A stretch of DNA of 64,000 nucleotides from Gracilaria gracilis. Its lineage: Eukaryota; Rhodophyta; Florideophyceae; Gracilariales; Gracilariaceae. The notes beneath the pieces are model-generated. The model was not told the DNA's origin. It worked only from the letters and a program-made list of their open reading frames with translations, and did no database searches. The position numbers were made by a program, and so were the translations under genes. This document shows, one piece after another, positions 35,185 to 46,135 of the stretch. Location of the stretch: contig JARGSG010000207.1 in assembly GCA_030374805.1 (NCBI GenBank), positions 372,001 through 436,000 of the forward strand. The letters run 5' to 3'. Within the stretch, counting starts at the first letter, position 1, and each line of letters begins with the position of its first letter.

Positions 35185-35344
35185 GGGTAGGGTGAGGTGT
35201 AGTGGGGGGTGGAAGGGGTGGAGGTATGTGTGGGATGGGGAAGAGATGCTTCTTCTTTCTCATGTCATGCGTATCTTCACTACTTCCAATTGAAACGAAG
35301 CGGGTTTAAATTTTTATGAAGCTGAAGCTAACAGGGAATAGAAA

Positions 35345-38300
35345 CTACGTGTTGAATGGTAAATAAGGCTTGGCGGTGGGGTCTCGATAGAACCGATTGA
35401 GATAGAATCGGTGAAAGCGCCAGTGTAGACGAGAAGTGAAGGGAGGAGTGGGTTAGTTCTGGCGGAGAACATGAACGGAGCCAAGGATGGAGGAAAAGGG
35501 GATGAGTCGATACCAAGGGGAAACGTTATCGGAAGTGGAGTGGGTAGAGATGGGAACCGGGTGGATGGTGTGGTTATGTTCGTCGCCTGTTGCCCATCGG
35601 GGGCAAACGCAGTTGAGGGTGAGATCGACGTCGTCGCTGGGTGGGACGAGTTCCATGAACTGGACGAAGGCAAACTCCTTGGGAGAAGAAGTTGAAGAAG
35701 GAAGGGCGAAACGAAGAAGGGAAATGAGTTTGCAGACCCAGACGATGGATGTGGAGGGGGGGAAGGTGGAGCCGGCGACGAGAACGTAGGAGAAGTTTGG
35801 GGACTTGGATGGACCGAAGGAGGGGGTAGCAAAACTTCGTTGGATGAGAGGGACTGGAGGATCCTGTGGCGCGAGCTCGTTCCGCTTTTCAATGTAGTTT
35901 TCGAGTGTTGGGATGTAACCGCCGACGACGTAAGCGGAGTTGACTATGGTGAGTCGAGCCTGATGGAGGGCGGGGGAGTTGTCAGTGAGTTGTAGGACTT
36001 CGAGAGAGAGGATGATGAAGGATGGGAGGGCGTCTCTCCCGAATTGTGCAAGAATGGATAGGGTATCGGGGGAGAAGAGGTCTTGAAAAGATTTGTGAGG
36101 GAGGTGTGGATTGGAGCGAATGAATTTGTGGGCAGTGATTAGGTCAGCGAAGGAGATGGGTTTGCCCTCACGGACGAAACCGGGTTCTCGGGATTGGAGG
36201 GGGGAAGCGAGGCCAGGGGAGGACGAGGTTATGGAAGGGTTTATGGAGACGGGACTCCAGTCTTTGATGGCGTTGGAGTGGTGGATGGCACGAATGGTTT
36301 CTTGATGTGCGGTGGCCCTGCGCTTTGAGGTTTTGGAGTGGTGGGACTTGAAGAGGGTGTGGGCGTGCTCGAATATTCCTGCATCATTGAAGTGGAAGCC
36401 TCCAAAGTGGCGAATGTCCTCGACAATGTGGTCGAGGAGGGGGAACTTGAGGGTTCTGAGTCTGGAAGTGTGGTGGGGGCCGAGGACGAGTACGGCTGTG
36501 CGCTTGAAGGAGTGGATTTGGTTGTGGAGGTCGGTGAGGCGGGCACCGGCCCATTTGGTGAAGGGGTTGTATCGCATGGAGGCGAGGAGGAGGTCTGAGT
36601 ACTTGGAGAAGACGGAAGTGATGGGAGCTGAATCGACTTCGTCACAGCATCGGTAGAAGAAGGCGCCGATGAAGGGGAAGACCATGTCGAGTGCGCGGTA
36701 GTCTTTTGCTTCGAGCATACCACGCAAGCCGTCGGTAGTGAAGAAACCGTTGAGAGTTTGACCGTTGTCGGAAGTGGAGAAGTCGGTGTGGAGTCCGTTT
36801 GCGGGGGAGTGATTTTCGATGGCGGAGAGGATGGTGTTTGAATGTTTGAGGATGGAAGTGCGGACGGAGTTGAAGAGGCGACGGGACTTGAAGAAACGGG
36901 GGGTGGTGAAGAGTGCTTCTGAGCGGAGTCTCTCGATGGCGGCGAGCTTGATGAGCTTGGAGACGCCGAGGTGGAAGTTGTGGAGTGGTTCGAAGGTGAA
37001 GATGTTGTAAGGGTAGAGGAGTGGGGTGATGTTGAGAAGAGGGTATGATTCGAAGAGGGAAGAGTACTTTGCAAGGGAGAGGGAGTGGAAGGCTTCAAGG
37101 GCTTTTTCCTTTGTGTTACGGGAGATTCTGGGCTTACGAGCAAGGAGAGCGTCTTGTGATTGTTGGAGAAGAGTGGAGTGTGATTTGCGTGCGGCGAGGG
37201 TCTGGTGCTGAGTTCGGAGGGAAGGGGATTGAATGTGTAGGTGGAGGTCTGTGCGGGAGACGGTGCATCTATGACAAGGGTGTCGGGGGCGGGTTCCGTG
37301 GGAGATGGAGAGGATGTCTTTTGCTTCGGGGATGTCGGCGCAGTAGCTGGCAATGATTGGGTGACAGTGGCGGAGAACGCCATGGGGGTCACGGAAGGGG
37401 AAGCCATTGAGACCAGAGGAGAGGAGGGGACCGAGGAGGTTGGAGATGGCGAGCAGAATGAGTTCCATTTTGGTGTGGCGGGGGATGTGAGAGGAGGTTT
37501 GAGGGATGGAGTCGTGGTCTTGGGAGGGGTTGGTTGGGAGGAATGAGGTTGGCAAGTATCCGAGAAGGGTGAGGTGTTCGGTGATGCACTTGCGACGGAA
37601 GGCATCGGAGAAGTTGAGAAGGGTGATGTGAAGGGGGTTGGAGGTGATGGAAGAGGATTTGAGGGAGGTGGAGGACTTGTCGGAGTAGATTTGGACCAAG
37701 CCCATGAAGGAGTCGGTACCGGTGGAGTCGGGGGTGTGCCAGATGCAGGAGTCGTTGGAGGAGTGCATGATTGCGGCTTTGGGGGCGGGGACTGCTTCTT
37801 TTCCGAGGGTGGAGGCCATGGGGTGGGCGAAAGCGGGAGAGCCGGAAGGTGTTGTGAGGGAGACGAGGTGGAAGAAGGTGTTGTGGAAGTGTGCGAGGGC
37901 GAGTTGTTGTTTGCGGACCTGGGTGGGGTCCTTTCGGAAGATGGTGGTGGAGAAGAGCTGCTGTGGGTCGGAGAGGGTGGTGGGAGCGAAGCCAATGTTG
38001 GTGACTCGGTGTTGGAAGAGGTCTGTTTGAAGTTTGAGACACTGGGAGGCGGAGGAGACGGCGTTGTGGAAGGCGGATTTGGAGAAGGCGGGGTCGTGGA
38101 GGAAGGAGATGAGTTCGTCAGCCTTTCGGAGCCCGAGGGAGCCCTATAAACCTCGAATATGGCCCAAATATGGCCGAGATATGGCCGAAATGTGGCCGTT
38201 TAGCTCGAAAATTTCAGAGAAGGTGTAACTACGGAAAAAAGTACTTTCGTCAACTGACACGTGTACACTTCGGCCATATTTAGGCCACATTTGGGCCATA

Positions 38301-38824
38301 TTTCGGCCATATGAAGAAAAATGAAACTTGTTTATCTCCGCTTTTTAAACGTTCTCACAACTTTTCGAGTTAAACGGCCACATTTCGGCCATATCTCGGC
38401 CATATTTGGGCCATATTCGAGGTTCATAGGGGAGGAGGAGATGGAAGAGATGTAGAGGACCATGCGTTCGAGGTGGGGGTTGTTGAGGAGGGGGAAGGAA
38501 GGGGGAGGAGGGGGAGTAAGGGAGGGGGAGATGGAGCAGACGGGGGTGGTGGCGATGTGGTAGGGGTCCTGGATGTGGAGGGAGAGGGAGAGTTGCTGGT
38601 GGTGGTAGGAGGCGTCGTCTGCGATGTGGACGTTGTCGGAAGGGTGGTTTGTGGGAGGTGGAGGTGTATGGAGGTGGGGGGGTAGACTTGTGACGCTTGA
38701 TGCGTGGGGATAAGTAAGGGAGGCCTCCGCCTGGGGAGGGGAAACGCTTGTTTGGGTTGAGGCGATTGGGGCTTCTCCTCTGGTGCCTTTGGATGGCGGG
38801 GCCTTCAAAGCAGCAATTGGGCAT
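35345..38824 (-). pseudogene. KDZ/Plavaka-like transposase, right copy (nearly intact C-terminal 788 codons)
   Basis: Inverted homologue of 24877-28042. Start MPNCCFEG at 38824, where part of the N-terminal zinc finger is deleted relative to the left copy. The N-terminal frame is broken by a 290-bp MITE (38142-38431). From 37819 down to 35453 the frame is open for 788 codons with LVQIYSDKS, HPIIASYCADIPEAKD, CHRCTV, FEPLHNFHLGVSKL, TLKFPLLDHIVEDIRHFG and GIFEHAH. A TAA at 35453-35455 replaces a Tyr codon (TAC in the left copy); the C-terminal tail FTSRLHWRFHRFYLNRFY continues in frame to the ancestral stop at 35345-35347. Confidence 0.8.
38142..38431. mobile_element. 290-bp MITE with long TIRs inserted in the right KDZ transposase
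   Basis: Inverted repeats of about 60 bp starting CCCTATAAACCTCG on the left and CCCTATGAACCTCG (complement) on the right. Each contains four spaced ATGGCC/GTGGCC words about 10 bp apart. Flanked by a 3-bp duplication GAG (38139-38141 and 38432-38434). The left KDZ copy lacks it and reads straight through the same point, giving an empty-site comparison. No coding capacity. Confidence 0.85.
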
Positions 38825-39370
38825 GGCGGGGAAGGTTGGGGGGTGTTGGAGAGGGTTGGGGGTACGTAGCGGAGAGCGTAATATGGCGCACGGACGGTGG
38901 GACAGAGTGATGGGGATGATTGCACGTGATTCGAAGGCGTTTCATATATTTAGTAAACGAATGCCTGATGTGAAAGGTGTTTACTAGTGAACTGATCTCC
39001 ACAAACTGAAAAGGTATTCGATCTCTTTGTATACTCGTATTCCTATTCGATAAACAGCTATTTAAGTTTCTATCTAAGTGTCTATCTCGCTATTCGCCGC
39101 CGTATACATGAACGTAAGTGAAACTAACACACTTACATTGTGCTGCGAAACTACCATAAACGAAAGAAGTATGCTAGTTTCCCTTCCATCCAAACTAGCA
39201 TAGTTGGAAACAATTTGGAATAATTCTTTGGAAAAAAACTGGCACAAGTGGAAAGGTGGAAATATTTTCGGAAATTAGCACTACTAAATTTGGATAAATT
39301 CACCGGATTTTCGTTCGTTTTAATTCGGTCATTTTTGACCGCCAAACTAGCATTCCGATAACACCGACGT

Positions 39371-40280
39371 CGTCGCGCGATCCACCACGTCTTCCTCGTT
39401 CTTTCGCTCCCAGCCTTTCTTTCCCGCCCCGGGCTGGAAAATGCTCTCGCGGCTCCCAAACCTTCCTACAAAGATTCTTGTTTGTTGTCCTTGCGTTCGT
39501 TGTGGCCACATCATTTTGAGGACTTTGTTCTCTTCATAGATACATTTACAGCTCCTGCTGGGTGGCGACTGCTCTTGTAACGCTCAGAACCTTATGCGAG
39601 GATAAATTATAGGAACTACATGGTAGGCACTGCCAACAACAACGAGTGCTCTATTCCGAGAAAGACAATCTTAGACTACAATTACACACAGCACAACGCC
39701 ACATAGCAAGTACGATTTGGATTTCGAGCTGAAACCTTCTGCACAATCAAATTGTGCCCCAGGATTCTTGGCTAAACTGAGTTGATTGCCGGTTCTGACA
39801 CTCTATACATTCTTTGGAGTTCACCAGCAGATTGTCTCAAAATTCCGCACAACTGCCGTTCGCAGATCTCGCAATTTGGTTGTGACAGTGGGCCTTCGTT
39901 CTTGCGTTTGTTGTTCAGGTTTCAACTCGATCACAGTGCATCACAGTACAATCCATCGTTCTTGCGCTTGTTTCCCACACACTGCATCACAGTACACTCA
40001 AAGCGTCCCCTGATTTTGAAGTAATTTTCAGGCGACGAAATGCATACTGCTCCATTTGTACGCCGCAAAACAGAGTTGATTACGGTAGATTGTGAGATAC
40101 TGGAAGCTCGTTGTTCATTGCAATACAGAGGTGATCGTTGTCGATTGTAAGATACTGGAAGCTCGCGGTTTCGGCCTGTTTCGGTTATACAAAATCAACC
40201 GTTTTCCTGTGCGAATTAGACTTGTGCATACAAACGTTCTGCAGGCAAAGGAGTCAAATCGATTTCCAAACACTCCAATC
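39371..40280. other. Gene-free stretch with short direct repeats
   Basis: No coding motifs. A 23-bp unit GATTGT(G/A)AGATACTGG... is repeated with 55-bp spacing (40088-40110 and 40143-40165). CGTTCTTGCG(T/C)TTGTT and GCATCACAGTACA words are duplicated at about 39.89-40.0 kb. Confidence 0.55.
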
Positions 40281-40832
40281 ATGGACAATAAGGACGTAGG
40301 TGACCTGGATGGTAGGCAAGGAGAGAGCTGTTCATGCAATGACGGAAACACAGCTTCAGCCGGACACAGTCACCGAAAAAGAAAGAGGGCCGCATCTGTT
40401 GACTGTGACTCTGAAAAAGATGTGAGCAATACGATCGCGCTAGAGGCCTCCAACCTGTTCAAATGTCCGTCCTGTGCACAGGCCAAAGTAGTTGCAGAAG
40501 GCACCGAGATGAACAATACAGGACGTGATATTCCTAAGCTTACGTGTGAAAACGAGGATCTTGCATGCCCAAAGCGCGGTGGAACCCCCTGCTACTGGAT
40601 CCAGTACGGGCATGCGGTCGTGGAGAAAACCGCACAGAAGTATCCGGCGAGAAACAATCCTGCAACGTACAACAACGAAGCGCGAAAAGTGGCCTATAAG
40701 GAGTATACCTACGAGCGACACGGCTTCTTGGGTAAACGACGGAGAATACAAATACCTCAATGTGCGTTAGAAGGAATTCGCCGCATATGGCCAGACAAAA
40801 GTAGAGCATATATGGGATTCAAAGCAGAATGA
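40281..40832 (+). CDS. Small Cys-containing protein of unknown function, convergent with piggyBac transposase
   Basis: 183 aa from the ATG at 40281; the frame is open further upstream only from a GTG. N-terminal half is hydrophilic with a basic patch (HSHRKRKRAASVD) and scattered cysteines (FKCPSCAQAK, LTCENEDLACPKRGGTPCYW). The C-terminal block YWIQYGHAVVEKTAQKYP...ARKVAYKEYTYERHGFLG, then KRRRIQIPQCALEGIRRIWP and YMGF, resembles a short conserved module I have seen in uncharacterised transposon-associated proteins, but I cannot name it. The stop lies 8 bp from the convergent piggyBac stop, suggesting both belong to one element. Confidence 0.58.
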   Translation: MDNKDVGDLDGRQGESCSCNDGNTASAGHSHRKRKRAASVDCDSEKDVSNTIALEASNLFKCPSCAQAKVVAEGTEMNNTGRDIPKLTCENEDLACPKRGGTPCYWIQYGHAVVEKTAQKYPARNNPATYNNEARKVAYKEYTYERHGFLGKRRRIQIPQCALEGIRRIWPDKSRAYMGFKAE

Positions 40833-40840
40833 CAATTCCT

Positions 40841-42781
40841 TTACTTCTGGCATCTCATCTTAGCTGACAATATGGTTGTGGTGAACTTGTTGGGCCTTCT
40901 GCGTCGCCTTTTAGAAGATAGTTCTTTCTCTGCGTACAGAATCGTGTGGTATATGTCAGGACGGGTGTTTTGAAGGACGTGCTTGTTGTGGAAAAACGTG
41001 AAACAGTTCACATGAAAACCGCGCTTGCACTCACTACACGAGTACTTCGTATAGCCCCCCCCTTTTTCTGCCCCACATACATTGCAAAGAACGCAGTGTA
41101 CACTTTTCTTCCCCACCGTGTCCATCAACAAATGTGGGGCTGTGTTGGGAGCAGACGTATCGCTGACTGAGTTACTTGAGGCGTTGGTGGGTGACGTTAT
41201 GTTGGAGAGAGAGACTCGTTGCTGTTTATACTCCACATGCTCAGCAACAAGCTGAATAATGACACGTCTCTTCATCAAGCCCACATCAATGATAGGTTCT
41301 CCAGGGTTGCTGATTGCATGAAGTAAAGCATTTGCGTTCAATATACTTGCATCAAGTACAAAGGTTAGAATGCTCATTGGGACCCGTTTTTCCTTCCTCA
41401 TCGTGGCACAAGTCGATCGAAATTGATCGAATCTGTCAACTCCATTCATGAAGACATTGTAAGCCACAATTACTGCTGGCACCTGAAGGATTGTCCGACT
41501 AAGAGCTTCGTCCCCTGTCCAACGGTGTAATGGAGCAAGCCCATGAACACAGCTTAGAGCGTGATTATCAGCACAGTGTACTCCCAAGATAAGGGTGTCG
41601 GCGAGATCGTTAGTATAGAACCTAACCACTGATCGATCTTTGAAAACAATAAACCCCGCCTTCTCTGCCACACGAGGTGCGGCATTTGGATCACTAATTT
41701 TCGCAAACACCTGTACCAATCGCCAGGCTCCTCTGGTAGCATGCTGCAGACCGTCAATTGCCTCTCGCAGCGCTGGGCGATTGACTCCATCTATATTACA
41801 AAATCGCACTGTACCCAACACTTTGCTCTCTCCGTCAGTAAGTGTAGATAATTGTCGCGCCAGAACATGGCGGGTGTAGAATTTATCCATAACCATGAGT
41901 CACCCATTCTGTGCCGTAGGGTAGAGTTTCGTTTGATGTGCCATTTGAGGACACCAAAGGGCTGACGCCTTACCCCTCTGCACCAAAGTGCCATCAACTT
42001 TGCGGTCAACTGGCCCTCGTAAATCACGAAGTAATGTAGTATACCTTTGAACAGGAGAAGATGCGCACTTGTTTCCAGAGCCATTATGTTGAAAAGTATG
42101 TAATTATGCGCGCGATCAGCCGCCTACAGCGTAGAACCGAATTCTTAATTTCACCGGCTTAGATTTAGTGTACAACCGAGCTGCTGTTCGTCCTTTGCAG
42201 CGAATAGTGTTTTCGTCCAACGAGCTTACCCCAACAGGGACGGCCATTGTCACGGCGTTCCTTGCAAAATGCTCCAAAACCTGTCTACTGTGCCACAAAG
42301 AATCTCTTGAAGCAACACCGGGGTCATTTGAAGCGTATAGACGGAGGGCAGCGCGGATATTAAGAAAGCTATCACGTCCCATAGTTTTTTTGAAGAAGTT
42401 GATGCCAAGAAGGTAAGACTTGCACTATTACTCCCTGAATTTGTTCAAAGTATGAATAGAGGTGGAAATTTTTAGGGCTAGGTATGGCAATAACTCATTC
42501 GTGCGCAGTGATTTGTTGCGTTTCATTTGCCTGGTGAGTTCATTGCTAGTCCATCTGCGAACACATTTTAAGTATGACCCATTAAAGAACAGATTGAAGA
42601 GGCCTACTTCTTTCTTTCGTGCGTAGGCCCTCTTGATAGGCTGTGATTTTGCTAGAAACAACCCGCTGCGTTCTCGCCATTTTGCAAAGTAGGATACTGT
42701 TTCGTAAAGATGCTTTTTTTGTACAGTCCCGAGTGCTGTGACGGTGAATTTTTCCTCATCCTTCATATCATAATACAGCAC
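40841..42781 (-). pseudogene. piggyBac-type transposase (decayed)
   Basis: Three segments lie in one frame: 42428-42781 (FFNGSYLKCVRRW...LRTNELLPYLALKIS, N-terminal region), 42116-42382 (SLDENTIRCKGRTAARLYTKSKPVKLRI, first catalytic Asp and the GR...Y...KP signature) and 40841-41896 (VMDKFYTRHVLARQL, second Asp; YNVFMNGVDRFDQFRS, third Asp). The C-terminus is a cysteine-rich finger (CVLCNVCGAEKGGGYTKYSC, then CKRGFHVNCF) as in piggyBac proteins. Lesions: TAA-TAG at 42425-42430, a stop at 42116-42118, and a frame change between 42.1 and 41.9 kb. The last 351 codons are open. No TTAA-bordered TIRs were identified. Confidence 0.84.
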
Positions 42782-43165
42782 AGCTGCGTTATCAAACGTA
42801 CATTCTGCAGTATTTGCAGTCTACGATGGTAGACATAACTTTTCCGGTTCAAAAGGGTTAAAAGGGTCGGACGGATACTTTCCAGAATATATTTTTTTAT
42901 ATTAAACTGTGCAAAACTTTGCAAAGTGCCACGTTCGGTGTACGCTGGATTCGTTCTGTCTCGAAAACCTCCACTTGGGTCAAAGAGTCGTGATTCAACA
43001 CGACCATTTCGCTTACCATCATTTGTTTGTTCTTGACACATATCTAGCTACTCGGCGACTGATCATCAGATCTGTCTGGGATTGTGAGGAATTTAAGGCA
43101 CCGTTCGTCCAGCATTAGAACAGGTTCATTTAGAGTTGCCTCAAACTTGGACTTCTGAGGTATCT
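42782..43165. other. Region between piggyBac remnant and RabGAP gene
   Basis: Partly AT-rich, including a T/A-rich run near 42890. No supported coding sequence on either strand; it should contain the RabGAP promoter and 5' UTR. Confidence 0.4.
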
Positions 43166-44530
43166 ATGACAGATGAGAATTCAACAGTCTTCGGTGTGTC
43201 GGATGGCCTGCTTCCTGGACGTGTCATTCGGATAGGAAAGCCCGTGGACTGGATAAAGATATTAGAGGGTACTCAAGAAAGGGAAAGGCGATACAAGGAG
43301 AGAAATACCGCCACCAATGCATCGTCCAGCACTTCTGGCCTGAACTCAGCACATTCCTCGCTTCCATCGAACAGCGCATCAAGGACTGTCAAAACCGCCG
43401 TGGAGGAGGACAGTCATCCTTTAGAAACAAATTCACAGGAAGTGAAACAAGGAAACATTCGAAGTGTGAGCTCAAGTTCTTCATCATCAATTTCGAGCTC
43501 TGAAAAGCTAAAACAACTGTTAGCTGAGCCTACAATGAATATTGAAGCGGTTAGAAAACTCGCATGGGCAGGGTTAGCGAATGATATGCGTGCGCCAATA
43601 TGGAAAGCCCTGCTTGGATACGTTCCGACTAATCTCTCACGACGAAGAGATACCCTTCGTCGCAAAAGGAGAGAGTATCAGGAAGCCGTTAGCCAACACT
43701 ATGATCCGCTCCTGTGCACTAGGGAACATCCTACTGTACCGAATTCGAACACATACAATAGAGCTGGGAACCAAGAAGATGTGACCATGCGTCAAATATC
43801 AGTCGATATTCCCAGAACATGTCCAGGACAGTCGCTGTTTCATGTTCCTGAAGTGCAACAAGCTTTGAAACGTATTCTTTATGTCTGGGCTACGAGACAC
43901 CCTGCAAGTGGATATGTTCAGGGCATGAACGATTTGGTTACGCCGTTTCTTTACGTTTTCCTATCCGAATATGCGAAAGGAGGGACTGATACAGGGCTTT
44001 TGCAAGTTTCAGACTTATCGGATCTTGAGGATCCAGGGCACGCGCTGGCAAACGCTGAGGCTGACTCGTACTGGTGTTTGACGGCTCTGTTGAATGATAT
44101 TCAAGACTATTATACCTTTTCCCAACCAGGGATTCAGCGCCGGGTACATTTCCTGCGAGAACTCGTTGCTAGAGTGGATGCAAACCTATGTGCCCATCTG
44201 GAAGATGAAGGTCTTGATTTTCTCCAGTTTGCCTTCCGGTGGATGAACTGCCTGCTCATGCGAGAACTTCCGTTTCCCCTTATCGTTCGCGTCTGGGACA
44301 CGTATCTTGCCGAAACTGATGGCTTTGCTACGTTTCATGTATATGTCTGTGCTGCTCTATTGGTTTCGTTCAGTGAAGATCTTCAAGATATGGACTTTCA
44401 GGATTTGGTCATGTTTCTTCAAAACTTACCTACTGAGTCATGGACGAACAGAGAGATTGACGTAATTCTAAGCCAAGCTTATATGTGGCGAACGATATTT
44501 GGAGCGGCTCCAAGGCACTTGCAGTCCTAG
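43166..44530 (+). CDS. TBC-domain Rab GTPase-activating protein, TBC1D22/Gyp1 type
   Basis: Intronless, 454 aa from the ATG at 43166 (MTDENSTVFG); the frame extends ten codons upstream only from a TTG. The Ser-rich N-terminus (about 1-120) is disordered. The TBC domain spans about 133-440: LAWAGLANDMRAPIWKALLG, the arginine-finger motif ISVDIPRT (I211-x2-D-x2-R217), HPASGYVQGMNDLVTPF with the glutamine finger (YVQG, 250-253), EADSYWC, FSQPGIQRRV, and LQFAFRWMNCLLMRELPFPL. The order and wording closely follow TBC1D22/Gyp1, a GAP for Rab1/Ypt1-like GTPases at the Golgi. The exact Rab partner is inferred from the family. Confidence 0.95.
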   Translation: MTDENSTVFGVSDGLLPGRVIRIGKPVDWIKILEGTQERERRYKERNTATNASSSTSGLNSAHSSLPSNSASRTVKTAVEEDSHPLETNSQEVKQGNIRSVSSSSSSSISSSEKLKQLLAEPTMNIEAVRKLAWAGLANDMRAPIWKALLGYVPTNLSRRRDTLRRKRREYQEAVSQHYDPLLCTREHPTVPNSNTYNRAGNQEDVTMRQISVDIPRTCPGQSLFHVPEVQQALKRILYVWATRHPASGYVQGMNDLVTPFLYVFLSEYAKGGTDTGLLQVSDLSDLEDPGHALANAEADSYWCLTALLNDIQDYYTFSQPGIQRRVHFLRELVARVDANLCAHLEDEGLDFLQFAFRWMNCLLMRELPFPLIVRVWDTYLAETDGFATFHVYVCAALLVSFSEDLQDMDFQDLVMFLQNLPTESWTNREIDVILSQAYMWRTIFGAAPRHLQS

Positions 44531-44857
44531 TCTGAAGTGACAATTTTCACAACTATAACTATAACTGTGTAGCTAGTCTTCATGTTGCTTGCTCTTTTTT
44601 TCGAGCTATCCCCGCGCATCGTTCAAGTCACCTTATTACTATTGAAGATCATATCAGACAGATCTCGTCCGATACATCTCATTCAACTAACACCCCTTTT
44701 ATCCAACATCGATGAAGCTGCACGCTCTCTTCAAGAACTATTAGTCGTTTGCAATGAATCCATAAAACTCATGGAAGTTACGAAGGTACAGTTCAACGGC
44801 AGCCAGCTTCAGAAAACAGAAAGTCAGTGGCACATGTTTCTTATAGGTGATCTCGCA

Positions 44858-46135
44858 TCAGTCAAATCGCCTTTTCCCTAACAGACAGCCACAGTTTCGG
44901 CAGAATCTAGCGTCTCTTTGATGACCACGGAGATTACACTGCTTGCACTACAGGAATCAGCGAAAGAGTCGAGTTAGTGTAATCCGTCTTTTCTCGAAGT
45001 TCTTAGCCTACAACTTACCTCTGCAGCCATATCGAACAAAGACTTTATGACCACTTCGTTGATAGATAATGGGCTGTCCATAATGGGAATAGTCTCCCGC
45101 TTCGATTGTTTGATCTTTCGATAGCGTTCAATCTCGGACAGCTTGTAGGGGATCAATACCGCACCAGTCAATACAGTTAGGACAGTTACTGCGTTACGAC
45201 AACGGAGCGAAACAAAAGGGGGTTAACGATGAGTCAGTTATGATCGGATGCACAGATTTGACTGTAGCAACATTTAGAGATCGCAACTTACTTATCCTTC
45301 CCCATGAAGTCAACGGACTAACGTCTCCAAAGCCTACAGTAAATAGAGTAACAGTAGAAAAGTAGAAGGCGTCGAAGAAGTTACGAATTCCTGGGTTAAC
45401 GTCTTTTTCAACCTGATAAAACAATCCAGCAGATACGTAAAGAAGGCTGAAAAGAGAAAGACCAACGCTTGCCAACCGCGCCTGCGCGTTGGTCATCCGT
45501 TCCATAAACCCCCTGCTTGCCTCCGTATCCATTATCATTCTTTGGAGTCGTAAGATTCTTGTCAGACGCAGGATTCTGACAAAGAACAACTCAGACTGCT
45601 CAGCAACTGCGAAGCCAATGGGGGCGATGGCAATGAAATCAACGAGCATACCCCTTGTCAGCAGGAATCGAGGAGAAAGTCCCTTTCCATACCAACGTCC
45701 AAAAAACTCCATGAGAAACACCATGGAAACGTTGTTCTCATAGCTTCTAAAGGCTTGATGCCACATGGGTCCAACGTCTAGAGTCTGTAGCGCAAATGCA
45801 AGACAGTTCAAGACTACCAAGAGCGCTATGATGCCATCGGTGGCGGGATGGTTCAGTACAAAATCAAGCTCAAGAGCCATCGGAAGGCGCCCCGGTGGAT
45901 ATGAATTTCGAACGGCAGGTGTTTCGCCCGCCGAGAATACCTGTCGCTGGTCTGGTGGGAGCGGAATGCGTGGCGGCTGAACCGTGTCGTCGATTGTGGC
46001 TTTCGGTCGGTTAGGGCTAACACGAGCGACTAGAATTGTTCTTCGAATCCTGGAAGAAGGAAAGAAACGAACATTAACAGGTAGAACCTGTAGGAAGGCG
46101 GCAGGCCGCAGAGGTCCGGCGGTAAACGCAAACAT
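44858..46135 (-). CDS. Voltage-gated K+-type channel with C-terminal zinc ribbon (probably organellar)
   Basis: Three exons: 45292-46135 (or to 46387), 45019-45188 and 44858-44947, with GTAAGT...CAG (103 bp, 45189-45291) and GTAAGT...TAG (71 bp, 44948-45018) introns; the splits keep the frame. Six-TM layout: S1 GIIALLVVLNCLAFAL, S4 with RILRLTRILRLQR, pore TVTLFTVGFGD (GFGD filter), and S6 running into exon 2 (GRIITVLTVLTGAVLIPY). Exon 3 encodes a zinc ribbon CKQCNLRGHQRDARFCRNCG (C-x2-C, H, C-x2-C), as in cyanobacterial and algal ion-transporter relatives. The start at 46135 gives MFAFTAGPLRPAAFLQ and a basic leader resembling a red-algal plastid transit peptide; an upstream in-frame ATG is at 46387. 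Ion selectivity and location are inferred. Confidence 0.86.

Larger units (their letters stand above)
24342..39366. mobile_element. 15-kb KDZ/Plavaka-like DNA transposon with inverted-duplicate arms
   Basis: Terminal inverted repeats: CGGTGTTATCGGAATGCTAG at 24342 and its complement ending at 39366, with about 80 bp of partial identity inward. They are flanked by ACGT (24338-24341 and 39367-39370), which is self-complementary, so TSD and TIR cannot be separated. Several subterminal ATGCTAGTTT words lie near both ends. Inside: transposase (+), convergent partner gene (-), SET-domain remnant (-), second partner gene (+), second transposase (-). The two halves are diverged inverted copies of about 6.7-6.8 kb (after removing a 290-bp MITE) around a core of roughly 1.2 kb. 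No TIR copies are seen at the inner edges, so this looks like one palindromic element, not two adjacent ones. Confidence 0.8.

Noticed and set aside
36241-37995. 584-codon Ser/Pro/Thr-rich ORF on - strand
   Set aside because: Other-frame shadow of the right KDZ transposase (788-codon frame), which carries the conserved motifs.
38142-38431. CRISPR-like array because of regularly spaced ATGGCC words
   Set aside because: The words lie in two inverted arms of a MITE with a target duplication; there are no spacers or cas genes and the genome is eukaryotic.
44582-44881. 99-codon ORF on + strand
   Set aside because: Overlaps exon 3 of the channel gene on the opposite strand, has no motif, and lies in the convergent 3' region.
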